The position numbers and the translations under genes were made by a program. This document shows, piece by piece, positions 13,604 to 21,364 of a stretch of 22,508 nt of DNA (positions within the stretch are counted from its first letter, which is position 1; the number at the start of each line of letters is the position of its first letter). Location of the stretch: assembly GCA_003218525.1 (NCBI GenBank), contig QHNU01000067.1, forward strand, positions 597-23,104, given 5' to 3'. The notes beneath the pieces are model-generated. The model saw only the letters and a program-made list of their open reading frames with translations. It made no database searches and was not told where the DNA came from. Source of the stretch: Verrucomicrobiota bacterium (GTDB lineage: Bacteria; Verrucomicrobiota; Verrucomicrobiia; Chthoniobacterales; UBA10450).

Positions 13604-15676
13604 ATGAATGCGATGGCAGTCACGGAGGCGGTGCAGATGATTCGTCGTGAGATCGGAGAGGACGCGATTTGCCTGCTCACTTTTGACCGGCCGGATTCAG
13701 GAGCGAACATCTTCGACGCTGCGACAATTCGTGATCTCAATGAGCATCTCGATTTCATTGAAAACGAGCGTTCACTTAAGGGCGTTATCGTCACGTCGGC
13801 CAAGAAGTCGATTTTCATCGCTGGGGCGGATCTGAAAACGTTGTTGCGGCAGGCGCGAACCGGCGAGCTGCACGCTTTCATTGGTGAAGGCCAGCGCGTG
13901 TTCAATCGGCTGGCGGCATTGAAAATTCCGACCTGCGCGGCCATTCACGGCGCCTGCGCTGGCGGGGGCTACGAGATCACGCTGGCGTGCGATTGGCGCG
14001 TGGCAAGCGATGAACCGGCGACGCGGATCGGTCTGCCGGAGACAACGCTTGGATTAATTCCGGCCTGGGGCGGTTCGACGCGATTGCCACGGCTGATCGG
14101 TCCCGAGAAAGCGGCGGAGGTGATCTTGAAAGGAACACTCTACGGCGCGCACGAGGCACGACAGCTTGGCCTCGTTGACGAGATCGTGCCGCGCGCGGTG
14201 TTGCTCGATGTGGCGAAACAGAAGTTGCGGAGTGGAAAGCGTCGGTTCCCAGCGGCCTCTCTGGACTCGGCGGAGCGCATCTCCGCTCCGGCTGGGGGCG
14301 GAAATAAGGCGCCAGCACGCGCCCTCGAAGTCATCAAGAAAGGTCTTGCTGGTTCGGTTGATGAATCATTGCGGATGGAGCTCGAAGGAATCGTGGAGTT
14401 GGGCAAAACCGACGCGACTCAGAATTTAATTCGCAATTTTTTCCTGGCCCAGAAGTACAAGAAAGGAAAATCGAAAGCTCCCATGCAGAAAATCGCGCAT
14501 TCCGCCGTGATTGGCGCGGGCGTAATGGGCAGTGGTATCGCGCAATGGCTGAGTTCGCATGGAGTGTCGGTGATTTTGCGTGATGTCGGTGTCGAAGAGT
14601 TGAGTCGCGCCTTGGCTAATATCGAGAAAACTTATGCAGATGCGGTCAAGCGCAGCATCATGTCAGAGGAAAAAGCAAAGGAGGGTCGCGCCCGCGTTGT
14701 CGCTTCCAGTGTGCCGATCGAAATGCGCGACGTCCAGGTGGCGATTGAGGCGGCTTCCGAAACGCTGGAAATCAAGAAGCAAATTTTTCGTGATCTCGCT
14801 CAAAAGGCACCGCATGCCGCAATTCTTGCGACAAATACTTCTGCCTTACCAATCACCGAACTCGCTGCCGAAACAGAAAGACCTGATCGCGTTATCGGAT
14901 TGCATTTTTTCAACCCGGTCAGCCGAATGAAATTGGTTGAAGTAGTTGTCGGAACCGAGACGTCCGATGAGACGATTGAACGCGCACTCGCCTTCACGCG
15001 TCAGATTGCAAAAATTCCGGTGGTCGTCCGCGATAGCCCCGGCTTTTTGGTAAACCGAGTGTTGTTTCCGTATCTGATTGATGCAGCCAGCCTTTTCCAA
15101 GCGGGCGTTGACGCGAAGCAGATTGACCAGGCGGTTACGAACTGGGGAATGCCAATGGGTCCGCTGCGATTGATTGATGAAATCGGCGTCGATGTCGCTG
15201 CCGATATTGCCGACACGCTTCATCGCGCTTTCGGCCTCCGCGATGAAGCTCCTCAAATATTGCGGCATATGCGGGCCGCCAATTTACTTGGGCGCAAATC
15301 CGGGGCCGGATTTTATCGTTACGAAGGCAAATCGCAGACGCCAAATACGCAGCTCGATCAGTGGAGGGATGGCGGTTCCGTCCAGAATGAGGCTGAAAAT
15401 ACCATTGAGCATCGGCTCATCCTCTTAATCGTCAACGAGGCAGCACGGTGTCTGGAAGAGAAGGTGGTCGCCTCACCGGAAGATGCCGATTACGGCATGA
15501 TTTTGGGAACGGGGTTTCCGGCCTATCGCGGTGGGCCGCTCCGGTTCGCGGAAAATCAGGGAATCAAGAAAATCGTTGAAGAACTGGAACGGCTGGCACA
15601 ACGCGACGACAAATTTACGGCGGCAGAAATTCTGAAGAAGCACGCTCGAGACGGAGCCAGATTTTATGAAAGCTGA
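13604..15676 (+). CDS. fadJ: Bifunctional enoyl-CoA hydratase / 3-hydroxyacyl-CoA dehydrogenase (FadJ/FadB type)
   Basis: The 690-residue fatty-acid beta-oxidation multifunctional alpha-subunit hydrates 2-enoyl-CoA and oxidises the resulting 3-hydroxyacyl-CoA with NAD. The crotonase domain (~1-205) has F-I-A-G-A-D-L, H-G-A-C-A-G-G-G-Y-E124 and G-L-P-E146-T-T-L-G, so both catalytic glutamates are present. The dehydrogenase domain (~298-580) has V-I-G-A-G-V-M-G-S-G-I-A and G-L-H434-F-F-N-P-V with E446. The C-terminal repeat ends G-T-G-F-P-A-Y-R-G-G-P-L. The ATG at 13604 is chosen because earlier codons run antisense to mgtE. The inter-domain linker (~212-240) is atypical and encodes a palindromic repeat. 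No thiolase partner (fadA/fadI) is in the window. Confidence 0.94.
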   Translation: MNAMAVTEAVQMIRREIGEDAICLLTFDRPDSGANIFDAATIRDLNEHLDFIENERSLKGVIVTSAKKSIFIAGADLKTLLRQARTGELHAFIGEGQRVFNRLAALKIPTCAAIHGACAGGGYEITLACDWRVASDEPATRIGLPETTLGLIPAWGGSTRLPRLIGPEKAAEVILKGTLYGAHEARQLGLVDEIVPRAVLLDVAKQKLRSGKRRFPAASLDSAERISAPAGGGNKAPARALEVIKKGLAGSVDESLRMELEGIVELGKTDATQNLIRNFFLAQKYKKGKSKAPMQKIAHSAVIGAGVMGSGIAQWLSSHGVSVILRDVGVEELSRALANIEKTYADAVKRSIMSEEKAKEGRARVVASSVPIEMRDVQVAIEAASETLEIKKQIFRDLAQKAPHAAILATNTSALPITELAAETERPDRVIGLHFFNPVSRMKLVEVVVGTETSDETIERALAFTRQIAKIPVVVRDSPGFLVNRVLFPYLIDAASLFQAGVDAKQIDQAVTNWGMPMGPLRLIDEIGVDVAADIADTLHRAFGLRDEAPQILRHMRAANLLGRKSGAGFYRYEGKSQTPNTQLDQWRDGGSVQNEAENTIEHRLILLIVNEAARCLEEKVVASPEDADYGMILGTGFPAYRGGPLRFAENQGIKKIVEELERLAQRDDKFTAAEILKKHARDGARFYES
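14248..14296. repeat. Palindromic element inside the fadJ coding sequence
   Basis: An outer CCCAGC (14248-14253) pairs with GCTGGG (14291-14296). An inner CGGAGCG (14271-14277) pairs with CGCTCCG (14284-14290) around a 6-nt loop, with a 17-nt bulge on the left arm (14254-14270). It keeps the reading frame and encodes a Pro/Ala/Ser-rich stretch of the linker between the crotonase and dehydrogenase domains, where homologues have a basic helical linker. Confidence 0.6.
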
Positions 15677-15693
15677 TGTGGCCCGGCTCGAGC

Positions 15694-15795
15694 GGAACAT
15701 AGACATTCTGTTTGTGCCCAGCGGGTATTTGCCCCCGGACCGCAAACATCAGGCCGCATGGCTGTTGGCCGCACAGGCTGAAAGCCTATGTTCCT
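15694..15795. repeat. 102-bp interspersed inverted-repeat element
   Basis: GGAACATAG (15694-15702) is the exact inverse of CTATGTTCC (15787-15795), and the inward arms continue to pair imperfectly as far as GTGC (15714-15717) / GCAC. The interior holds two GGCCGCA copies. It occupies most of the 240-bp gap between fadJ and the acyl-CoA dehydrogenase gene. The element has no coding potential and is shaped like a REP or small MITE-like repeat. In the rest of the gap (15796-15916) I see no clear promoter. Confidence 0.6.
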
Positions 15796-15916
15796 AAATG
15801 AAATCGCTGGGCAAAAACCCGCTTGTCAGCGGAGCCGAGACATCTCTTGCTATTAGCTAATGAGAGACTTCTGGGCGTTGCTCGGATGACTAAATCGAAT
15901 TGTCCATGTCAGTGAT

Positions 15917-17854
15917 ATGAAACCGCCGCTCGAAGCGCCGCCCGAACAGGTCAAAGCAGAAACCGGAGCAAAGGAATCTTCGGCCAGATCGGGGTCAGCG
16001 CCGCTAATCGACACTTCGAAAATGTCGGCCGGAAAGGCGGCTGCGCTTGAGCTGGCCGAAAGTTCGCGCGATCCCCTGGACGAACGTGGCAGCTTCGCCA
16101 GTAACCTGTTCATCGGCCGCTATGATTTCGATCGCATCTTCCCATATCCGGCGCAGAGCGATGAAGACCGTGCCAAGGGAGAAGGATTCCTCGAGAAGTT
16201 GAAAACCTATCTGCGCGATCATGTCGATGCAGACGAGATCGATCGGACCGGGGAAATTCCGCAAAAAAACATCGACGACCTTTTCGAAATGGGCGCGTTT
16301 GGCGTCAAGATTCCGCAGCAGTTCGGAGGTCTTGGTTTGTCGCAAGTGAATTATGGGCGCGCTGCGATGCTACTCGGTAGCTGGGACGAAAATTTGACTG
16401 CGTTGGTCTCGGCGCACCAGTCAATCGGCGTCGCGCAGCCGCTTCTGCTGTTCGGAACAGAAGAGCAGAAGCGAAAATATTTGCCGCGAGTTGCGCGAAA
16501 GGAAATTTCGGCCTTTGCCCTGACGGAGTGGAACGCCGGTTCCGATCCGGCAAACATGAGTTTACGGGCGGACCCAACCGATGACGGCTCGGCCTTCATC
16601 ATGAACGGCGAAAAACTTTGGTGCACCAACGGTGTCAAAGCGGGCGTGTTGGTGGTGATGGCGAAGACGCCGCCGAAGATCGTTAAAGGCAAGGAACGCA
16701 AACAGATTACCGCCTTTATCGTCGATGTAGATTCGCCCGGCCTGGAGATTACCTACCGCTGCCATTTCATGGGACTGCGGGCCCTTTACAACGGCGTCGT
16801 GAAATTCACGAACGTCCGCGTGCCGCGCGAAAACATGATCGCGAAGGAGGGGCAGGGGTTGAAGGTTGCGCTGACCACGCTCAACACCGGACGGCTAACG
16901 ATTCCAGCAGCGTGCGTCGGTTTGTCGAAGCGGTTGCTCGAGATTTGCCGGAAATGGGCGAAGGAACGCGTCCAGTGGGGGGTACCGATCGGACAGCATT
17001 ATGCGATCGCTGGAAAAATTGCTGAGATGGCGGGCAGTATCTTCGCGATGGAAGCGATGACCTTTCTCACATCCGCGCTGGTCGATCGCAAGTCGGGCGA
17101 TCTGCGAATCGAAACTGCCATGTGCAAGATGTGGGCGACGGAAACGACCTGGCGACTCGCTGATGAGGCAATGCAAGTGCGGGGTGGGCGCGGCTACGAA
17201 ACGGCGCAATCACTTGCTGGTCGCGGCGAGGAACCAATTCCGGTAGAACGGTTCCTGCGGGATTGCCGAATCAATACGATCTTTGAAGGCTCGAGCGAAA
17301 TCATGCGCCTATTCGTCGCCCGTGAGGCGCTGGATCCGCACCTCAAAGTCGGAGGCGCAATTTTTAACACGCAGCTACCGACATCGGAGAGATTGAAGGC
17401 GGTGTTTACCTCAGGAAAATTCTACGTCGCATGGTACCCAAAACAATGGCTACCCGGCAGCGCCGGCGAACTCAAGGGCGTCCAGGATGATCTGCGTGCG
17501 CACGTCCACTATGCGAGTCGCACGAGCAAACGTTTAGCCCGCGGATTATTTCACGCCATGACCCGCTTCGGTCCGAAACTCGATCGCGAGCAATTGTTGC
17601 TTTCGCGCTTCGTTGGAATCGCAACCGAACTTTTTGCCATTAGCGCCACCTGTTCGTTTGCCCAGTACAAAATCGATCGGGGCGAACCGGCCCATGAGAT
17701 TTTGTCAGTCGCAAACTATTTTTGTCGCTCCGCCAAAATGCGAATCGATCATCATTTCGCCGGTACATCACGAAATGTGGATCGGGCGGGCTTCGATCTA
17801 ACGCAGGAATTATTGGCGGGTAAGCATGCAGACTTGGGCGAAGGAATCGTCTAG
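15917..17854 (+). CDS. Acyl-CoA dehydrogenase, VLCAD/ACAD9-like with C-terminal extension
   Basis: The 645-residue FAD enzyme performs the first, alpha-beta desaturating step of beta-oxidation. An N-terminal ~60 residues rich in Ala, Glu, Ser and Lys precede the dehydrogenase core. The core shows G-V-K-I-P-Q-Q-F-G-G-L-G-L-S, A-L-T-E-W-N-A-G-S-D (FAD/substrate), W-C-T-N-G, the helical domain with R-V-Q-W-G-V-P-I-G, and V-R-G-G-R-G-Y-E-T. The catalytic base is expected at E457 in I-N-T-I-F-E-G-S-S-E-I-M-R-L-F-V. About 170 further residues form the extra C-terminal domain typical of the very-long-chain/ACAD9 type. Chain-length preference cannot be read. It is separated from fadJ by a repeat element, so the two may be transcribed separately. 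Confidence 0.93.
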   Translation: MKPPLEAPPEQVKAETGAKESSARSGSAPLIDTSKMSAGKAAALELAESSRDPLDERGSFASNLFIGRYDFDRIFPYPAQSDEDRAKGEGFLEKLKTYLRDHVDADEIDRTGEIPQKNIDDLFEMGAFGVKIPQQFGGLGLSQVNYGRAAMLLGSWDENLTALVSAHQSIGVAQPLLLFGTEEQKRKYLPRVARKEISAFALTEWNAGSDPANMSLRADPTDDGSAFIMNGEKLWCTNGVKAGVLVVMAKTPPKIVKGKERKQITAFIVDVDSPGLEITYRCHFMGLRALYNGVVKFTNVRVPRENMIAKEGQGLKVALTTLNTGRLTIPAACVGLSKRLLEICRKWAKERVQWGVPIGQHYAIAGKIAEMAGSIFAMEAMTFLTSALVDRKSGDLRIETAMCKMWATETTWRLADEAMQVRGGRGYETAQSLAGRGEEPIPVERFLRDCRINTIFEGSSEIMRLFVAREALDPHLKVGGAIFNTQLPTSERLKAVFTSGKFYVAWYPKQWLPGSAGELKGVQDDLRAHVHYASRTSKRLARGLFHAMTRFGPKLDREQLLLSRFVGIATELFAISATCSFAQYKIDRGEPAHEILSVANYFCRSAKMRIDHHFAGTSRNVDRAGFDLTQELLAGKHADLGEGIV

Positions 17855-18137
17855 CCGCGCTTGATTTCGACAGCTTTTGCGAGGTTGACCTTGCCAGTCT
17901 GGTTCGGACTCGCCCCTACCAGTGTCTCCATCTGCTGTTTCGTCAGTTTACTGAGCCCAGCGACGCTACAAACGCTGCGCGCTATAGTGTGCGCTGTCTC
18001 CAGCGCATTTGATTGAAGACAGCCTGTATTCGCTGAGCGCAGCGGACGCTGCAATGATGGAGTCAACGCTTGCATGCGTTCTGTTTCCCAGGCCGGTGCG
18101 AATTGACCAAGCGTGCCACGACAGCTATTATCGACAG
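17855..18137. other. 283-bp gap before the lysine aminotransferase gene, with a doubtful minus-strand ORF
   Basis: No convincing gene is present. A minus-strand frame of 99 codons (18150-17851) ends K-V-N-L-A-K-A-V-E-I-K-R-G, and its stop overlaps the stop of the acyl-CoA dehydrogenase gene. Its last ~40 residues look protein-like, but I recognise no family and it overlaps the likely start of the next gene. It could be a small hypothetical gene or a decayed remnant. Confidence 0.25.
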
Positions 18138-19526
18138 ATGAGTATCCCACCCATGCTCACTGAGGCGACGCAGGTTTCGCAACGCCGCTCGACTGGGAGC
18201 AAAAAAGCAGATCGCGTTGACGCGTCGCACGTGCTGCATGAGCTCGAGCAGCATATCCTCCTCGACGGTTTTAAGATCGTCATCGACCTCGAAAAAAGCC
18301 GCGGGTCTTATTTGTATGACGCCGCTACCGGTCACCGCTTGATCGATCTATATGGTTTCTTTGGCTCGCTGACAGTGGGCTTTAATCACCCGCACTTCGA
18401 TCAGCCGGAAGTTAAAGCCGACCTGTTGCGCGCTGCCAAGGCCAAGGTCGCGAACTCTGATATTTATTCCGATGCCTATGCCGAGTTTGTCCGCACCTTG
18501 TCACGAGTGGCCGGCCTCCCTCCGCTCGCCCATTATCTATTTATCGAAGGCGGCGCACTTGCCATCGAGAACACGCTTAAGGCCGCGATGGATTGGAAAG
18601 TTCGTAAGAATATGGCTGCAGGTCTCGGCGAGCGCGGCACGGAGATTTTGCATTTCCGCCGCGCCTTTCACGGTCGTTCTGGTTATACCATGAGTTTGAC
18701 CAACACCGATCCGCGCAAAACAGATTTGTTCGCGAAATTTAACTGGCCGCGCGTCTCCAGCCCATCGATCGATTTTTCGTTGCCGGAATCAGAACGTGAA
18801 CGGGACGTGGTGGAGCGGGAGAAAAAATCGGAAGTGGAAATTCGGAAGTTTATCCACGAACGCGGAAGAGATATCGCTGCCGTCATCATCGAGCCGATCC
18901 AGGGCGAGGGCGGCGACAATCATTTTCGGGGTGAATGGTTGCGCAAACTCCGCGCGATTTGCGACGAAAGCGATATCCTGCTGATCTTCGATGAAGTGCA
19001 AACCGGCTTCACGACCGGTCGCGCCTGGTGCTGTCAGCATTTTGATGTGAAACCGGACCTGCTCGCCTTCGGCAAAAAGGTCCAGGCATGTGGCGTCATG
19101 GCCGGACCACGCCTCGACGAGGTAAAAGACAACGCTTTTTGTTTACCCGGCCGGTTGAACTCAACCTGGGGTGGCAATCTCACCGATATGGTTCGCTCGA
19201 CGCATTTTCTCCGCATCATCGAGCGCGAAAACCTTTTCGAAAATGCGGCGAAGGTGGGTGCGTATTTCCTTCAGCAATTGCTTGGGCTGCAGCAGGAGTG
19301 TCCTCTCATTTCGGCAGTGCGAGGTCGCGGGCTGTTTATTGCCTTCGATTTGCCGGACGCGAAAACGCGCGATCATCTCTGGCGCGAATTGTTCGATGCC
19401 GGGTTGCTGGTTTTGAAATCAGGCGAGCATTCGATTCGTTTTCGTCCTGCGCTCGATATCAGCAATCAGGTAGTGGGCGAAGCAATGGATTTATTGCGTC
19501 GGCATTGCCAGCGGTTGCAAAAATGA
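18138..19526 (+). CDS. lat: L-lysine 6-aminotransferase (class III PLP enzyme)
   Basis: The 462-residue enzyme transfers the epsilon-amino group of lysine to 2-oxoglutarate, giving 2-aminoadipate 6-semialdehyde (cyclising to piperideine-6-carboxylate). Class III motifs are visible: F-I-E-G-G-A-L-A-I-E-N, F-R-R-A-F-H-G-R-S-G-Y-T, I-I-E-P-I-Q-G-E-G-G-D-N-H-F, L-I-F-D-E-V-Q-T-G-F, and A-F-G-K-K-V-Q-A-C-G-V-M-A-G. The first lysine of that last motif (about K303) is the expected PLP anchor. The K-K-x-Q-x-C-G-V-M-A-G run and the G-D-N-H-F segment are specific to the Lat branch rather than to ornithine or GABA aminotransferases. ATG 18138 or 18153 fits the family; codons back to 18009 are not conserved-looking. 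It lies 108 bp before the aldehyde dehydrogenase gene that acts next in the pathway. Confidence 0.9.
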   Translation: MSIPPMLTEATQVSQRRSTGSKKADRVDASHVLHELEQHILLDGFKIVIDLEKSRGSYLYDAATGHRLIDLYGFFGSLTVGFNHPHFDQPEVKADLLRAAKAKVANSDIYSDAYAEFVRTLSRVAGLPPLAHYLFIEGGALAIENTLKAAMDWKVRKNMAAGLGERGTEILHFRRAFHGRSGYTMSLTNTDPRKTDLFAKFNWPRVSSPSIDFSLPESERERDVVEREKKSEVEIRKFIHERGRDIAAVIIEPIQGEGGDNHFRGEWLRKLRAICDESDILLIFDEVQTGFTTGRAWCCQHFDVKPDLLAFGKKVQACGVMAGPRLDEVKDNAFCLPGRLNSTWGGNLTDMVRSTHFLRIIERENLFENAAKVGAYFLQQLLGLQQECPLISAVRGRGLFIAFDLPDAKTRDHLWRELFDAGLLVLKSGEHSIRFRPALDISNQVVGEAMDLLRRHCQRLQK

Positions 19527-19634
19527 ACCAGTGTTGTTGTAGAGGCCGCTGTCCTCAGCAATCTTTGGTTGTTTCAGACCGCTTCGTCGCCCTGATTTCA
19601 GCATCGCGCGCAGAGCGCCCTATCCACCGTTAAC

Positions 19635-21169
19635 ATGCAGCCTGTCCTCGAAAAGCTCGGGATCGCCGATGACAATCCCGGTGTCTTTTTTGGTGAATGG
19701 CGCGGGAGCGGGACCAAAATCGACAAAATCTCGCCCATCGATGGAAGACGTCTCGCCAGCATTCACACCGCATCCAATGAGGATTATGACGCGACCGTCG
19801 CCCGCGCACAGGAAGCATTTTTGAAGTGGAGAGTAACGCCGGGCCCGGTGCGCGGCGAAACCGTTCGACGTCTCGGCAACGCCTTGCGCGACTTTAAACA
19901 CGAGCTTGGGCAGCTTGTCGCGCTCGAGTCCGGGAAAATTGTCGCCGAGGGCGAAGGCGAAGTACAAGAGATGATCGACATCTGCGACTTGGCCGTGGGC
20001 CAGTCACGGATGTTGTATGGCCTGACAATTCAGTCGGAGCGGCCCAACCATCGTTTGATGGAGCAATGGCACCCGCTCGGCATTGTGGCCGTCATCACCG
20101 CCTTTAATTTTCCGGTAGCGGTCTGGTCGTGGAACGCGGCGCTGGCTGCAGTTTGTGGCGATTCGACCGTATGGAAGCCTTCGGAGAAAACACCGCTCAG
20201 CGCTATTGCGGTCACGAAAATTGCCGAGCGCGTTTGTCGCGAGACCGGCGCCGATCCGGCGATTTTTGCGTTGCTCATTGGCGACCGCAAAACCGTCGGC
20301 CAAAAACTTGCCGACGATCGCCGCATTCCACTCATATCCGCGACGTGGGTTTGAATGTGGCGAAAGCGGTTCATGGCCGGCTGGGAAGAACGATCATGGA
20401 GCTTGGCGGCAACAATGCGCTCATCGTCTGTCCCAGCGCCGACCTCGACATGGCGACGCAATCGATCTTCTTCGGCGCGGTCGGCACGGCTGGCCAACGC
20501 TGTACGTCTACGCGGCGCGTCATCATGCACGAATCGGTCGCCGACAAAGTGCGCAAGAAACTCTTGGCTGCTTACAAAACGGTGCCGATTGGCAACCCTC
20601 TCGATAAGAAAACGCTAATGGGTCCATTAATCGATAGGAATGCGGTCGACATGGTGCAGCATTCCATCCAGCGACTGAAAGATGAAGGCGGCGAAGTTCT
20701 TTACGGTGGGGAGCGCCTCGAGGGTCCTCAATATCCGGGCGGCTGCTACATGACGCCGTGTCTGGCGAACGCAAAGCCTGACTTCGAGATTGTGTGTCAT
20801 GAAACCTTCGGACCACTACTTTATTTAATGACCTATCGCGATTTCGACGAAGCAATCGCGATTAACAACGGCGTGCCCCAAGGCCTGACATCCGCCGTGT
20901 TTACCAACGACATGCGTGAGGCCGAAAAATTTATCAGCCCGGCCGGGAGCGATTGCGGCATCGCCAATGTGAACACTGGAACTAGCGGCGCGGAGATTGG
21001 CGGCGCCTTCGGCGGCGAGAAAGAGACCGGCGGCGGACGCGAAAGCGGGAGCGATTCCTGGAAGAGTTACATGCGACGCCAAACGAACACGATCAATTTC
21101 TCGACCGAGCTTCCCCTCGCACAGGGCATCCAATTTGGTTCGGACGACGCGGGTAGTGCGAACGCGTAG
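19635..21169 (+). pseudogene. Frameshifted antiquitin-type aldehyde dehydrogenase (2-aminoadipate semialdehyde dehydrogenase, ALDH7)
   Basis: Two frames together make one ALDH7 protein. The first (ATG 19635 to TGA 20354) gives the N-terminal half with D-I-C-D-L-A-V-G-Q-S-R-M and Q-W-H-P-L-G-I-V-A-V-I-T-A-F-N-F-P-V-A-V. The second, from about 20342 to 21169, gives I-M-E-L-G-G-N-N-A-L (catalytic Glu), G-T-A-G-Q-R-C-T-S-T-R-R (catalytic Cys) and the ALDH7 ending S-G-A-E-I-G-G-A-F-G-G-E-K-x-T-G-G-G-R-E-S-G-S-D. At the joint (20337-20350), where ALDH7 has S-x-T-G-S-T-x-V-G, only S-A-T then V-G remain. This fits a loss of 13 nt that deletes the NAD-binding G-S-T and shifts the frame. The intact enzyme would oxidise the product of lat to 2-aminoadipate. 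As sequenced it cannot be functional. Confidence 0.9.
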
Positions 21170-21198
21170 TTCAGCGTAGTGGTCGCCGCGGTGACTTG

Positions 21199-21219
21199 GC
21201 GATGGCGTCTCGCCATCGC
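21199..21219. repeat. Perfect hairpin downstream of the aldehyde dehydrogenase gene
   Basis: GCGATGGCG (21199-21207) and CGCCATCGC (21211-21219) form a 9-bp perfect stem with a TCT loop, 30 bp after the ALDH stop. No T-run follows directly, so it is a repeat hairpin rather than a clear intrinsic terminator. Confidence 0.6.
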
Positions 21220-21237
21220 GGACTTTTCTCGCATTCC

Positions 21238-21336
21238 TTGTAGCCACGGCGCTCCGTCGCCGTGTTCTGTGGGTAGCGACGCCCCGACCCACCTCCGTTG
21301 CACTTCGGCGCGGCGAACAGAGCGGGGCGGCTACAA
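21238..21336. repeat. 99-bp compound palindromic element bounded by TTGTAGCC/GGCTACAA
   Basis: The ends are exact 8-bp inverted repeats (21238-21245 and 21329-21336). Inside, CACGGCG (21245-21251) pairs with CGCCGTG (21258-21264) around a 6-nt loop, and a GGGTAGCGACGCCCCGACCC tract follows. The element fills the gap between the convergent aldehyde dehydrogenase and MmgE/PrpD genes and has no coding potential. It is of the same general type as the repeats at 10548 and 15694. Confidence 0.6.
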
Positions 21337-21364
21337 TCTTCGCCGAGTTTTAATATCATACTGG

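Noticed and set aside
18009..18137. N-terminal extension of lysine 6-aminotransferase
   Set aside because: The added 43 residues are unlike the family N-terminus and the normal length is reached from 18138.
20129..20341. Plus-strand frame as an independent start for the second aldehyde dehydrogenase half
   Set aside because: These codons are out of frame with the true ALDH7 reading; only from about 20342 does this frame encode ALDH sequence.
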